In this document: piece after piece, positions 28,986 to 38,105 of the stretch
Layout: the number at the start of each line of letters is the position of its first letter
Position numbering within the stretch: position 1 is the stretch's first letter
From: CAXXOK01 sp963675365
Lineage (GTDB): Bacteria; Bacillota; Clostridia; Christensenellales; Aristaeellaceae
Reading direction: 5' to 3'
Length of the DNA: 64,000 nt
Assembly (NCBI GenBank): GCA_963675365.2
Contig: CAXXVA010000001.1
Span: 620,001 to 684,000, forward strand
Made by a program: the position numbers and the translations under genes
The notes under the pieces: generated by a model
Told to the model about the DNA's origin: nothing
The model's database searches: none
What the model saw: the letters and a program-made list of their open reading frames with translations, nothing else

Positions 28986-30479
28986 ATGAAAAAGGCGATT
29001 TCCCTGCTTCTGGCATTGGTCCTGACGCTTGCCTGCACCGCCGCGTTCGCGGACGATATGGCAAAGACCCCCAAGTATGTGTTTATGTTCATCGGCGACG
29101 GCATGGGCAGCCCCCAGGTGACCGCGACCCAGTATTACCTCGGCGCGATCGAAAACCCCGACGCGGCCGTGCCCACCCCGGCGCAGCTGTCTTTCACTGA
29201 GTGGAAGAACGTCGGCCTGATGACCACCTACGACGCGACCTCCTTCAACCCTGACTCCGCCTCCACCGCAAGTGCCATGGCCTCGGGCATCAAAACGCTG
29301 TCAGGCGTGGTCAACTATGCGTTCGCCAAGGCGGCCGACGGCACCCTGGAGCTCACCGAGCCCTCCAAGCTCATTACCGAGTACGCCAAGGAATCCGGCA
29401 TGAAGGTCGGCGTCGTCTCCAGCGTTTCCCTCAACCATGCCACCCCCGCCGCGTACTATTCCAAGCAGCAGAGCCGCAACGATTACTACCTCATCGGCGT
29501 GCAAGCCCTAACCGGCACGACGCTTGACTATCTTGGCGGCGGCAACCTGCACAAGATGAGCGTGGACGACCAGCCCGACACCGCAGCCCTCGCCGCCGAT
29601 AACGGCTGGACGATCGTAAACACCCTCGACGGCTTTGACACGATCTCCGCCGATCAGGCGCCCGTGCTCGCCGACAACCCCGATATCGCCGATTCCAACG
29701 CCATGGCGTATGAAATCGACCGCATCCGCCGCGTGGGCGAAGGCGAGGACATCCTCTCCCTGGCCGATATCACCGCTGCCGGCATCAAGGTGCTTGACAA
29801 CGATAACGGCTTCTTCATGATGGTCGAAGGCGGCAAGATCGACTGGGCGGGCCACGCCAACGATGCGGCCACCAGCATTTACGACACCGTCGCGTTTTCC
29901 GACGCCGTGCAGGTCGCCGTTGATTTCGCGGCCATGCATCCGGACGAAATCCTGATCATCGTCACCGGCGACCACGAAACCGGCGGCATGACCATCGGCT
30001 TTGCGACCACCGCGTACGACACGCACTTTGACTATCTCGCCAATCAGACCATCTCCTTCCAGGATTTCTCCGGCATCGTCGCCACAATGCGCGATAACGG
30101 CGCGAGCTTTGAAGACGCGCTGGCAGAGATCGAGACATACTACGGCCTGACCACCACCCCGGACATGGCCCTGACTCTGACCGACGCCGAGCTCGCCTCG
30201 CTGCAGGCCGCGTTCGACCTGAGCATGACCCCGGCGGCGGACCGCCAGATCGGCGATCAGGAGAAGTACCTCTACGGCGGGTATGAGCCCCTGTCCATGG
30301 CCGTCAGCCACATCATCAATAACAAAGCGGGCCTGAGCTATACCTCGTACTCGCACACCGGTTTGCAGATCCCCGTGTACGCCTGGGGCGTGAACGCCGA
30401 CATGTTCAACGGCATGTACGACAACACCGATCTGTTCTCTAAAACCATGGCTGCGATGGGATTGACCGTCACGGAATAA
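28986..30479 (+). CDS. phoA: Secreted alkaline phosphatase
   Basis: 497 aa with signal peptide (KKAISLLLALVLTLACTAAFA). Hydrolyses phosphomonoesters outside the cell. The first metal site is FIGDGMGSPQ. The nucleophile serine is in NPDSASTASAMASG. GGKIDWAGHANDA and VTGDHETGG supply further metal ligands. All signatures of the alkaline phosphatase superfamily (PhoA type) are intact. GAAAGG lies 11 bases before the ATG at 28986. PhoP-like repeats upstream suggest induction by phosphate starvation. Confidence 0.94.
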   Translation: MKKAISLLLALVLTLACTAAFADDMAKTPKYVFMFIGDGMGSPQVTATQYYLGAIENPDAAVPTPAQLSFTEWKNVGLMTTYDATSFNPDSASTASAMASGIKTLSGVVNYAFAKAADGTLELTEPSKLITEYAKESGMKVGVVSSVSLNHATPAAYYSKQQSRNDYYLIGVQALTGTTLDYLGGGNLHKMSVDDQPDTAALAADNGWTIVNTLDGFDTISADQAPVLADNPDIADSNAMAYEIDRIRRVGEGEDILSLADITAAGIKVLDNDNGFFMMVEGGKIDWAGHANDAATSIYDTVAFSDAVQVAVDFAAMHPDEILIIVTGDHETGGMTIGFATTAYDTHFDYLANQTISFQDFSGIVATMRDNGASFEDALAEIETYYGLTTTPDMALTLTDAELASLQAAFDLSMTPAADRQIGDQEKYLYGGYEPLSMAVSHIINNKAGLSYTSYSHTGLQIPVYAWGVNADMFNGMYDNTDLFSKTMAAMGLTVTE

Positions 30480-30495
30480 TCAAACTCCCCCAATT

Positions 30496-30526
30496 GCGGG
30501 GCTGCCGTTTGGCAGCCCCGCTTTTT
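30496..30526 (+). terminator. Terminator after phoA
   Basis: Perfect 11-bp stem GCGGGGCTGCC / GGCAGCCCCGC, GTTT loop, five Ts. It separates phoA from the YibE/F gene. Confidence 0.9.
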
Positions 30527-30545
30527 CAAAGCAACCGGAGGACCT

Positions 30546-31667
30546 ATGAAAAAACGCAGAAGCAATTATATCTTCGCGGCGGTCATGCTTTTATTTTGCG
30601 GGTTGCTGTGCTTAATCCCCGAGCAGCACCAGACCGTGTACTCCACCCTGCCGCGCGTGCAGGTGCGCATCGAGGCGGTGGATAATTCCGGGCTTTCGCC
30701 CATTGGCATCGTATACGCGGGCACCCAGGTGTGCGAGGTTACGGTGCTGACCGGCGAATACGCCGGGCAGGCGGGTGTTGCCGTTAATTATATGAACGCG
30801 GCGCTGGATAAAGATAAGCTGTTCGAGGCCGGGGATATCGGTTACGCCATGGTGCAGAGCACTGCCGGACAGACGCTTGGCATTACGCTGATCGACCACT
30901 ACCGCGCCAACACCGAGCTGTGGATCATTCTCGCGCTTTCGGCGGGGCTGATCATCTTCGGCGGGATCGTGGGCTGCGGCGCGCTGATCTCGCTGGCGGC
31001 GAGCACGATTATCATCTGGAAGCTGCTCATTCCACTGCTCCTTGACATGGTCAACCCCATCCTCGCCGCGTTTGTCACCGTGGTCGTGCTCACCGTGCTG
31101 ATCGACCTGCTGGTCGCAGGCTTTACCAAGCGCTGCGCCGTGGCGCTGCTGGGGTCACTGTCGGGCACGGTCGTCACCTGCGTTCTCGCGCTGCTCTTTA
31201 CCCACGCGCTGAAGCTCGACGGCGGGGATATCCCCTACCTGATTCCGCTGCTTTCGCAGTCCTCTTTGCAGATTGACCCGCGCGGGCTGTTCATCGGCAT
31301 GATGTTCATTGCCAACTCCGGCGCGGTGATGGATTTGAGCATGGATATTTCCGTTTCGTGCAACGAAGTGCAGACGCACAGCTGCGATATCTCCCGCCGG
31401 GAGCTGTTTAAAAGCGGGCGCGAGGTGGGCCGCAACGTGCTGGGTACCATGGCGACCACGCTGATGCTCGCCTACTCCGGTAATTACCTGTCCATGCTCA
31501 TGTATTTCGCGGGGCAGGGCACGCCGCCCGGCGATATTATCAATCTCAAGTACGTAGCCAGTCAGCTTCTCAATACCCTCGTTGGCAGTTTCGGTCTCGT
31601 TTTCACCGCCCCCCTCACCGCCCTTATCGCCTCGGTACTGTATGTGCCGAGAGTGGTAAGACGATAG
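30546..31667 (+). CDS. YibE/F family membrane protein
   Basis: 373 aa. One N-terminal helix, an extracytoplasmic beta-rich segment of about 90 aa (VQVRIEAVDNSGLSPIG ...), then about seven helices. LFIGMMFIANSGAVMDLSMDIS and RELFKSGREVGRNVLGTMATTLMLAY are the YibE/F hallmarks. The family is widespread in Firmicutes and its function is unknown, with transport suspected. CGGAGGACCT precedes the ATG. It is only 20 bases beyond the phoA terminator, so some read-through is possible. Confidence 0.85.
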   Translation: MKKRRSNYIFAAVMLLFCGLLCLIPEQHQTVYSTLPRVQVRIEAVDNSGLSPIGIVYAGTQVCEVTVLTGEYAGQAGVAVNYMNAALDKDKLFEAGDIGYAMVQSTAGQTLGITLIDHYRANTELWIILALSAGLIIFGGIVGCGALISLAASTIIIWKLLIPLLLDMVNPILAAFVTVVVLTVLIDLLVAGFTKRCAVALLGSLSGTVVTCVLALLFTHALKLDGGDIPYLIPLLSQSSLQIDPRGLFIGMMFIANSGAVMDLSMDISVSCNEVQTHSCDISRRELFKSGREVGRNVLGTMATTLMLAYSGNYLSMLMYFAGQGTPPGDIINLKYVASQLLNTLVGSFGLVFTAPLTALIASVLYVPRVVRR

Positions 31668-31784
31668 GGATTTCATCCCTATACCCCTGATCCCCACTAT
31701 AAAGGCCGCGCGATCGCGCGGCCTTTATGATGGGTCAAGGGCAACGCCCTTGTCGGGGTCTTAGGGGCGAAGCCCCGAATGTTC
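31668..31784. repeat. Convergent intergenic region with palindromes
   Basis: A perfect 30-bp palindrome (31699-31728, ATAAAGGCCGCGCGA and its complement) separates the convergent YibE/F and metY genes and can terminate both. It is followed by GGGCAACGCCC and GGGGCGAAGCCCC hairpins and preceded by GGGATTTCATCCC, a type of stem chain also seen at 22119-22408. Confidence 0.6.
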
Positions 31785-33068
31785 TTAAATTTTACCGAGC
31801 GCTTGGGTCAAATCGGCGAGGAGGTCGTCGATATGCTCGGTGCCGATGGACAGGCGAATGGTGGTGGGATGGATGCCCGCGGCCAGGAGCTCGCCTTCGG
31901 TCAGGGAGCTATGGGTGGTGGACGCCGGATGGATGACCAGCGATTTCACATCGGCGACGTTGGCCAGCAGCGAGAAGATTTCAAGGCTCTCGGTGAGGGT
32001 CTTTGCCTGCTCGGCGGTGCCTTTGAGTTCAAAGGTGAAAATCGAGCCGGCGCCTTTGGGAAAATATTTCTGATACAGCGCGTGCGTAGGCGAATCGGGC
32101 AGCGACGGATGGTTGACCCTTGCCACCTTGGGGTGTTTTGCCAGAAATCCGACCACCTTGAGCGCGTTTTCCACATGCCGTTCCACGCGCAGGGACAGCG
32201 TTTCCAGCCCTTGCAGGAATAAAAACGCGTTGAAGGGGCTTAACGCCGCGCCGGTATCCCGCAGCGTGGTCACCCGCGTTTTGACGATATAGGCCGCCGG
32301 GCCCGCCACATCGGTAAACACGACTCCGTGGTATGCCTCGTTGGGTTTGGACAGGCCGGGGAACTTGTCCGACGCCGCCCAGTCGAATTTGCCTCCATCC
32401 ACGATCACCCCGCCGATGGAGGTGCCGTGCCCGCCGATAAATTTGGTCGCCGAATGCACGACGATGTCCGTGCCGTATTCAAACGGCCGCAGCAGGTAGG
32501 GCGTGGCGAAGGTATTGTCGATGATGAGCGGGATGCCGTGCCTGTGCGCGACGTCCGCGATGGCGCGGATATCGGCGACGTTGGAGTTAGGGTTGCCAAG
32601 GGTTTCCGTGAACAGCAGCTTGGTATTGGGTTGGATGGCCTTTTCAAAATTCGCCGGATCGTCCCCGTCCACAAAGGCGGTCTCGATACCGACCTCGCGC
32701 AGGGTATGCGCAAACAGGCTGTACGTGCCGCCATAAATGGACGCTGCGGATACGATATGGTCGCCCGCGCCCGCGATGTTGCGCACCGCGGCGGTGATCG
32801 CCGCCAGCCCGCTGGCAAACGCCAGCGCCCCCACGCCGCCCTCGAGCGCCGCGACGCGCTTTTCAAACGCATCGTTGGTCGGGTTCATAATGCGGGTGTA
32901 GATATTGCCTTCCTCGGTCAGCGCAAAGCGAGCGGCGGCCGACGCGGAATCCGGGAACACGAAGGACGTAGTCTGGTAGATCGGCACGGCGCGCGCGCCT
33001 GTGGCGAGGTCGGGCTGCTCCTGTCCGGCATGGAGCTGCAGGGTCTCAAACTTCAGCTTCTTGGCCAT
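31785..33068 (-). CDS. metY: O-acetylhomoserine aminocarboxypropyltransferase (sulfhydrylase)
   Basis: 427 aa PLP enzyme of the Cys/Met metabolism family. It makes homocysteine from O-acetylhomoserine and sulfide (or uses methanethiol). The PLP lysine is in VVHSATKFIGGHG. ETLHAG-type opening (ETLQLHAGQEQPD), YTRIMNPTND and ETLGNPNSNVAD are characteristic. GAGGAGACGAACC precedes the ATG. It follows cysK by 12 bases, so the pair forms a sulfide-assimilation operon controlled with it. Confidence 0.92.
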   Translation of the reverse strand: MAKKLKFETLQLHAGQEQPDLATGARAVPIYQTTSFVFPDSASAAARFALTEEGNIYTRIMNPTNDAFEKRVAALEGGVGALAFASGLAAITAAVRNIAGAGDHIVSAASIYGGTYSLFAHTLREVGIETAFVDGDDPANFEKAIQPNTKLLFTETLGNPNSNVADIRAIADVAHRHGIPLIIDNTFATPYLLRPFEYGTDIVVHSATKFIGGHGTSIGGVIVDGGKFDWAASDKFPGLSKPNEAYHGVVFTDVAGPAAYIVKTRVTTLRDTGAALSPFNAFLFLQGLETLSLRVERHVENALKVVGFLAKHPKVARVNHPSLPDSPTHALYQKYFPKGAGSIFTFELKGTAEQAKTLTESLEIFSLLANVADVKSLVIHPASTTHSSLTEGELLAAGIHPTTIRLSIGTEHIDDLLADLTQALGKI

Positions 33069-33080
33069 AGGTTCGTCTCC

Positions 33081-34013
33081 TCACTCAAAGAATAACGGGG
33101 TGGACAGGTAACGTTCGCCCGTATCGGGCAAGACGACGACAACCGTCTTGCCCGCGTTCTCCGCGCGTGCCGCGACCTGTATGGCCGCCCACAGCGCCGC
33201 GCCGGACGATATACCCGTCAAAAGCCCCTCGTGCTTTGCCAGTTCGCGGGCGGTGGTCAGGGCGTCGTCGGCCTTCACGCGGATGATCTCGTCGATGATT
33301 CCGGTATTGAGCACCTTGGGCACAAAGCCCGCGCCGATGCCCTGGATGGGATGGGGCCCGGGCTGCCCGCCAGATAACACGGGGGACGCGTCCGGCTCAA
33401 CGGCGATCGCGCGCACGGACGGTTTCTGCGATTTCAGGTATTCGCCCGCGCCGGTAATCGTACCGCCGGTGCCGACGCCCGCGACCAGAAAGTCTACGTT
33501 TCCGCCGGTATCGCGCCAGATTTCCGGTCCGGTGGTTTTGCGGTGGGCTTCGGGGTTGGCGGGATTGTCAAACTGGCCGGGGATAAACGCGCCTTCCGTT
33601 TCCGCCGCCAGCTCGTTCGCTTTTCCAATCGCGCCCTTCATGCCCTTGGGGCCCTCGGTCAGCACAAGCTCCGCGCCGTAGGCCTTGAGAAGGTTGCGGC
33701 GTTCCATACTCATGGTTTCGGGCATGGTCAGGATCAGGCGGTAACCGCGCGCCGCCGCGACCGACGCCAGGCCGATTCCCGTGTTGCCGCTGGTCGGCTC
33801 GATGATCACCGCGCCGGGCTTTAACGCCCCGCGTTTTTCCGCATCGTCGATCATGGAGCGCGCGATGCGGTCTTTCACGCTGCCGCCGGGGTTTTTTCCC
33901 TCGACCTTGGCAATGAGGTTGGCCTTGAGTTCATGGTTCTGAATGATGTTATCGAGCCGTAAAAGCGGCGTATTGCCGATGAGATCGGTCAGGTTTTTCG
34001 TAATCTGCGTCAT
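33081..34013 (-). CDS. cysK: Cysteine synthase A
   Basis: O-acetylserine sulfhydrylase (310 aa, PLP). The cofactor lysine lies in GGSVKDRIA, and the substrate loop EPTSGNTGIGLA and the glycine loop GVGTGGTITGAGEYLK are intact. The start at 34013 (MTQITKNLTDLIGNTPLLRL) has GGAGGTG upstream and removes a five-residue extension. First gene of the cysK-metY operon, divergent from an Rrf2 regulator gene. Confidence 0.96.
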   Translation of the reverse strand: MTQITKNLTDLIGNTPLLRLDNIIQNHELKANLIAKVEGKNPGGSVKDRIARSMIDDAEKRGALKPGAVIIEPTSGNTGIGLASVAAARGYRLILTMPETMSMERRNLLKAYGAELVLTEGPKGMKGAIGKANELAAETEGAFIPGQFDNPANPEAHRKTTGPEIWRDTGGNVDFLVAGVGTGGTITGAGEYLKSQKPSVRAIAVEPDASPVLSGGQPGPHPIQGIGAGFVPKVLNTGIIDEIIRVKADDALTTARELAKHEGLLTGISSGAALWAAIQVAARAENAGKTVVVVLPDTGERYLSTPLFFE

Positions 34014-34044
34014 TGGGCTCACCTCCAAAAGATCAAAACATATA

Positions 34045-34069
34045 GGAATAGTATGTTTATACTATATCC
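34045..34069. promoter_or_regulatory. Candidate operator of the Rrf2 (CymR-like) regulator at cysK
   Basis: Inverted repeat GGA-ATAGTAT-GTTT-ATACTAT-A-TCC. It covers the -10 box of the cysK promoter and contains the GGAAT element of CymR-type sites, so binding would block cysK-metY transcription. Confidence 0.5.
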
Positions 34070-34089
34070 CAATAAATAGCGCTTGTCAA
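34061..34089 (-). promoter_or_regulatory. cysK promoter
   Basis: Minus-strand TTGACA (34084-34089), 17 bases, TATAGT (34061-34066). Confidence 0.8.
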
Positions 34090-34095
34090 GCCCTC

Positions 34096-34124
34096 TTGAC
34101 AAAATTTTTTCTTTTGTTTACACT
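34096..34124 (+). promoter_or_regulatory. Promoter of the Rrf2 regulator
   Basis: TTGACA (34096-34101), 17 bases, TACACT (34119-34124). The two divergent -35 boxes form the palindrome TTGTCAAG-CCCT-CTTGACAA. Confidence 0.8.
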
Positions 34125-34160
34125 AAAACATAGTCAATCGGTATGCAAAGAAGGAGAACC

Positions 34161-34607
34161 ATGAGAATATCCGCAAGAGGCCGGTACGCGCTGGCCGCGA
34201 CCATCAGCATGGCGACCCGCTACGATACGGGTGAAAACATCACCGTCGTGAGCCTGTCCGAAAGCCTCGGCATCTCCAAAATCTATCTGGAGCAGGTATT
34301 TTCGCTGCTCAAAAAAGCCGAGGTGGTCTCCTCGCAGAAGGGCGCGCAGGGCGGCTACCGACTGTCCCGTCCCCCGCAGGAGATTACGGCGTTCGAGGTG
34401 CTGTGGGCCACCGACCTTTCGCTATTTGAAGAGGTCGGGGAAACGGTGGAAGTCCACGCCCCCGGCATTGAAGCCGCCATGCGCCAGTCTGTGTTTTTGG
34501 CGGTGGACGGCGCGGTGAAAAGCACCCTATCGGCCGTCACCCTCAAGGACCTTGCCGACCAGATGAAACAGCACCGCAAGGACCAGGGCTACATGTTCTT
34601 TATCTGA
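34161..34607 (+). CDS. Rrf2 family transcriptional regulator (CymR-like)
   Basis: 148 aa. The N-terminal winged helix MRISARGRYALAATISMATRY and the recognition region ISKIYLEQVFSLLKKAEVVSSQKGAQGGYRLSR are typical of Rrf2. The three cysteines that hold the Fe-S cluster in IscR/NsrR are missing (there is no cysteine at all), which favours the CymR type that works through CysK. The divergent neighbour is cysK, which supports control of cysteine synthesis. The start at 34161 has AAGGAG upstream. Confidence 0.88.
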   Translation: MRISARGRYALAATISMATRYDTGENITVVSLSESLGISKIYLEQVFSLLKKAEVVSSQKGAQGGYRLSRPPQEITAFEVLWATDLSLFEEVGETVEVHAPGIEAAMRQSVFLAVDGAVKSTLSAVTLKDLADQMKQHRKDQGYMFFI

Positions 34608-34702
34608 TATGCAACCTTCACGGTTCGGACAGTATCCTTACTATAAACCCCTTTCATTGATCGGAACGTCGATCCTAAAAACTGCAAGGAGTTAAAACAC
34701 CA

Positions 34703-35887
34703 ATGCGGCGAATGCTGACGATGATCCTGTGCGCTTTCCTGGCCTTCCTTCCCCTTTGCGCCACGGCGCTCACCACGGATGAAATCAACAGCGCAGTCGA
34801 TGATTTCTTCCAAAAAAGCGATACCAAGGGCGGCGCGCTGGTGATCATTTCAGGCAGCAGCATCATCTACGAGCGGTATTACGGCTATCGGGATTTCAGA
34901 CGGAAGCTGCCCGTGACGGAAACCACGTATTTCCGCATCGCGTCGGTCACTAAGATGGTTACGGGCATCGGGCTGATGAAGCTTAAAGAACAGGGGCTTA
35001 TCGCCCTGGATACGGACATCAGCGAGTATTTCGGCTATCCGATCGCCAACACATATTTCCCTGAGACACCCATCACGCTGCGGCAGCTGATGAGCCATAC
35101 ATCCTCCATCCGCGGAGAAATGCCCGGCGCCACCCGCACCGTAAGCGACACGCTTGCCAGAGACGCGCAAAAGTACGCGTACTATACCGACGACGAGCCC
35201 GGAACCAGCTACACCTATTCAAACTTCGGCGCGGGCCTTACCGGCGCGATTATGGAGGCGGTTACCGGCGTAAGCGTAAACAGCTACATGCGCGAAACCG
35301 TGTTTGCGCCGCTTGGCATTGACGCGTCCTACACGCCGGGCGCGCTGGATGACCCGGACGACGTGGCGGCAATTTACAACGCCGACGGCTCGCTGTACCG
35401 CGGCGTCAATCACCTGCTGGAAGAAGAGTACGAAGATTTCGCCGACCCCGATGCCCATTACCGCACCACCATCGGCACCCTTTGGATACGCCCCCGGGAC
35501 CTGGCGAAGCTGACCATCGCCCTGTGCGGAAACGGCACCGTGGACGGCGTTGATGTGCTGTCAGCGGAAAGCCTTTCACAAATGCGCGACGATCAGGCAA
35601 GCTTCGCAAGAAGCGTGACCGGCGAAAGCGATTACGGGCTGTTTTTACAGCGTGAGTATACGCTGATCGACGGGCACACGTTTTACGGCCATCAGGGCCT
35701 CATGTTCGGCGTTTTGTGCAACGTGTATTTCGAGCCTTCAACCGGGTTTGGCTTTGTGATGCTCACCAACGGATGCAAAAACTATCTGGACAACCATGTG
35801 GGCGTGCTGACCCGGCGATTGTTCGCGCTCGCGTATGAGAGCTTCGTGGAAATCACGGATTCACAGGGGTTTCTGGTGCAGGACTGA
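34703..35887 (+). CDS. Secreted serine hydrolase, class C beta-lactamase/penicillin-binding fold
   Basis: 394 aa with signal peptide (MILCAFLAFLPLCATA). Catalytic SxxK is SVTK, the second motif is YSN (YTYSNFG), and a GHQG triad stands in for KTG/HxG. These place it in the family of D-alanyl-D-alanine carboxypeptidase-like or esterase serine hydrolases. It may act on peptidoglycan or esters, and nothing in the context decides. AAGGAG lies before the ATG. Confidence 0.85.
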   Translation: MRRMLTMILCAFLAFLPLCATALTTDEINSAVDDFFQKSDTKGGALVIISGSSIIYERYYGYRDFRRKLPVTETTYFRIASVTKMVTGIGLMKLKEQGLIALDTDISEYFGYPIANTYFPETPITLRQLMSHTSSIRGEMPGATRTVSDTLARDAQKYAYYTDDEPGTSYTYSNFGAGLTGAIMEAVTGVSVNSYMRETVFAPLGIDASYTPGALDDPDDVAAIYNADGSLYRGVNHLLEEEYEDFADPDAHYRTTIGTLWIRPRDLAKLTIALCGNGTVDGVDVLSAESLSQMRDDQASFARSVTGESDYGLFLQREYTLIDGHTFYGHQGLMFGVLCNVYFEPSTGFGFVMLTNGCKNYLDNHVGVLTRRLFALAYESFVEITDSQGFLVQD

Positions 35888-35891
35888 GCGC

Positions 35892-35921
35892 AAAAAAACC
35901 CGCCGTTAGGCGGGTTTTTTT
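35892..35921. terminator. Bidirectional terminator between serine hydrolase and desulfoferrodoxin
   Basis: AAACCCGCC-GTTA-GGCGGGTTT with A and T tracts on both sides. Confidence 0.88.
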
Positions 35922-35933
35922 GACTCGGGCGGA

Positions 35934-36317
35934 TTACGCTTCCGCCATCCACAGACCGTGGAGATTGCAGTATTCGTAGGCGGCGATGACTTTGTCGCCT
36001 TCCAGGAGCGCGAAGGTCGCTTCCGGTTTGCCGCCGGGGGTCAGGCACCTGCGCTGCCCGCCGTTTTCTGTCTGGAGATAAACCCACTGGATGTAATGCT
36101 CCTCGACCATCGGATGGGGCACGGCGCCGACTTTGACCGTTACGGTATTGCCGGAGATTTCAATGACCGGGACATGCTTTTCGGTAGCGGCGTCCACGGT
36201 GTTGGGTACGAGTTCGGTCATCTGCTCGCCGCAGCATACCGGCTTAACCCCGGAATAGTGAAGCGTACCAACAAGGTTCCCGCAGTGCTTACAATAGAAG
36301 AAATGAACTGGGCACAT
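35934..36317 (-). CDS. dfx: Desulfoferrodoxin (superoxide reductase)
   Basis: Reduces superoxide to peroxide without making oxygen (127 aa). The N-terminal desulforedoxin domain has the four-cysteine iron site (YCKHCG and VCCGEQM). The C-terminal domain carries the catalytic iron ligands: HVPVIE, VPHPMVEEHYIQW and CNLHGLW. The start at 36317 has AGGAGGAGATC upstream. It stands alone between terminators. Electrons would come from rubredoxin, which is encoded at 38106-38270. Confidence 0.93.
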   Translation of the reverse strand: MCPVHFFYCKHCGNLVGTLHYSGVKPVCCGEQMTELVPNTVDAATEKHVPVIEISGNTVTVKVGAVPHPMVEEHYIQWVYLQTENGGQRRCLTPGGKPEATFALLEGDKVIAAYEYCNLHGLWMAEA

Positions 36318-36432
36318 GATGATCTCCTCCTGTCTGTTTGGTTGCATAAGGAATAACGCTGATTATAGTATACGCCATAAACCGGGGGATTGAAACCGAT
36401 TTGCGTGATTTGTTCGTGATTTAACATAAAAG

Positions 36433-36454
36433 AACCGCCGGATATCCGGCGGTT
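36433..36454. terminator. Terminator after the hcp operon
   Basis: Perfect 22-bp palindrome AACCGCCGGAT and its complement. On the minus strand it is followed by TCTTTTATG, 6 bases past the hcp stop. Confidence 0.75.
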
Positions 36455-36460
36455 TGTTTG

Positions 36461-38092
36461 TTATGCATTCATGAACAATTCGATATCGTCTTCCACGGCG
36501 CCTACGCCCGCGATGCCAAAGGTTTCCACCAGCACTTTCGCCACATTCGGCGACAGGAACGCCGGAAGCGTCGGCCCTAGGTGGATGTTTTTGACGCCCA
36601 GCGATAAAAGCGCCAGCAGCACGATGACGGCCTTCTGCTCGTACCAGGCGATGTTAAAGGCGATAGGCAGCTCGTTGACGTCGGAAAGACCGAACGCCTC
36701 TTTGAGCTTCAGGGCGATGACGGCCAGAGAGTAGCTGTCGTTGCACTGGCCCGCGTCCAGCACGCGCGGGATGCCCCCGATATCGCCCAAGTTCAGCTTG
36801 TTGTAGCGGTACTTGGCACAGCCCGCGGTGAGGATGACCGTATCTTTGGGCAGCTTCCGCGCAAACTCCGTGTAGTACTCGCGCGACTTCATGCGCCCGT
36901 CGCATCCGGCCATGACGAAGAACTTTTTGATCGCGCCGGATTTCACCGCGTCCACCACCTTATCGGCCAGCGCCAGCACCTGGTTGTGCGCAAAGCCGCC
37001 GACGATGGTTCCCGTTTCGATCTCGGTAGGAGCGGGCAGGGTTTTAGCCAACGCGATGATCTCCGAAAAATCCTTTGCGCCGTCCGCCTTTACGGGGATG
37101 TGCCTGCAGCCGGGGTAGCCCGCCGCGTTGGTGGTGAAGATGCGGGCGCGGATTTCCTCGCTTCGGGGCGGCACGATGCAGTTAGTCGTGAACAGGATTG
37201 GCCCGTGAAAGCTTTCAAATTCCTCCAGCTGCTTCCACCAGGCGTTGCCGTAGTTGCCCGCGAAATGCGCATACTTTTTAAACGCCGGATAGTAGTGCGC
37301 GGGGAGCATCTCGCTGTGGGTGTATACGTCCACGCCCGTGCCCTCGGTTTGCTGAAGAAGCTGTTCCAGGTCCGTCAGATCGTGGCCGGAGATCAAAATC
37401 GCCGGGTTGTTCCGCACGCCGATGTTCACCTGTGTGATTTCAGGGTTCCCGTACCGGCCGGTGTTCGCCGCGTCCAAAAGCGCCATAGCTTTCACGCCGT
37501 ATTCGCCCGTTTTCAAGGTCAGGCCGACCAGCGCGTCCGCCGTCAGACTGTCGTCCAGAGTCGCGGCGAGGGCTTCGTAGATAAACGCGTAGATGTCCGG
37601 GTCTTCTTTGCCCAGGTTCAGGGCGTGCTCGGTATAGGCGGCCATGCCTTTCAGCCCGTAGGTGATCAGCTCCCGCAGGGAACGGACGTCTTCGTTTTCG
37701 GTTGCGAGCACGCCGACGGTCGCGGCTTTTGCCAGCATATCTGCACGCGTATCGGCGCGGAATGTCGCCGCGTCGTGCAGGGCCCGGCTCTCTCCGGATT
37801 TTTGCAGGCTGTCGCGCAGGGTGATTATCTTTTGCACCTGCACGGCGATGGCGTCGGGATCGAAATTCGCGTTGGTAATGGTCATAAACAGGCTGTGTAC
37901 CAGCTGATGATTGGCGTCCGCCAGCTTCCCGGCAGATGGTTTGTTTTTGTCAACGACCACAGCCAGGCCCTTGAGTGCGTAAATCAACAGGTCCTGCAGC
38001 TTTGCGACCTCCTCGGTCTTCCCGCACACGCCGCGCAGTTCGCAGCCGTGGCCTCTGGCCGTTTCCTGGCACTGATAGCAAAACATACTCAT
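36461..38092 (-). CDS. hcp: Hydroxylamine reductase (hybrid cluster protein)
   Basis: 543 aa. The N-terminal cluster motif FCYQCQETARGHGCELRGVCGK is class I/II-type with closely spaced cysteines. The hybrid 4Fe-2S-2O cluster ligands appear in NIGVRNNPAILISGHD, THSEMLPAHYYP, FTTNCIVPP, AAGYPGC, LTAGCAKYRY and DAGQCNDSYS. It reduces NO or hydroxylamine under nitrosative stress. GAGGAGGAACCGGAT precedes the ATG at 38092. Last gene of the ferredoxin-cupin-rubredoxin-hcp operon. Confidence 0.97.
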   Translation of the reverse strand: MSMFCYQCQETARGHGCELRGVCGKTEEVAKLQDLLIYALKGLAVVVDKNKPSAGKLADANHQLVHSLFMTITNANFDPDAIAVQVQKIITLRDSLQKSGESRALHDAATFRADTRADMLAKAATVGVLATENEDVRSLRELITYGLKGMAAYTEHALNLGKEDPDIYAFIYEALAATLDDSLTADALVGLTLKTGEYGVKAMALLDAANTGRYGNPEITQVNIGVRNNPAILISGHDLTDLEQLLQQTEGTGVDVYTHSEMLPAHYYPAFKKYAHFAGNYGNAWWKQLEEFESFHGPILFTTNCIVPPRSEEIRARIFTTNAAGYPGCRHIPVKADGAKDFSEIIALAKTLPAPTEIETGTIVGGFAHNQVLALADKVVDAVKSGAIKKFFVMAGCDGRMKSREYYTEFARKLPKDTVILTAGCAKYRYNKLNLGDIGGIPRVLDAGQCNDSYSLAVIALKLKEAFGLSDVNELPIAFNIAWYEQKAVIVLLALLSLGVKNIHLGPTLPAFLSPNVAKVLVETFGIAGVGAVEDDIELFMNA

Positions 38093-38105
38093 ATCCGGTT
38101 CCTCC

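Noticed and set aside
34161..34607. IscR or NsrR identity for the Rrf2 regulator
   Set aside because: No cysteine for an Fe-S cluster, and the neighbour is cysK rather than isc or NO-response genes.
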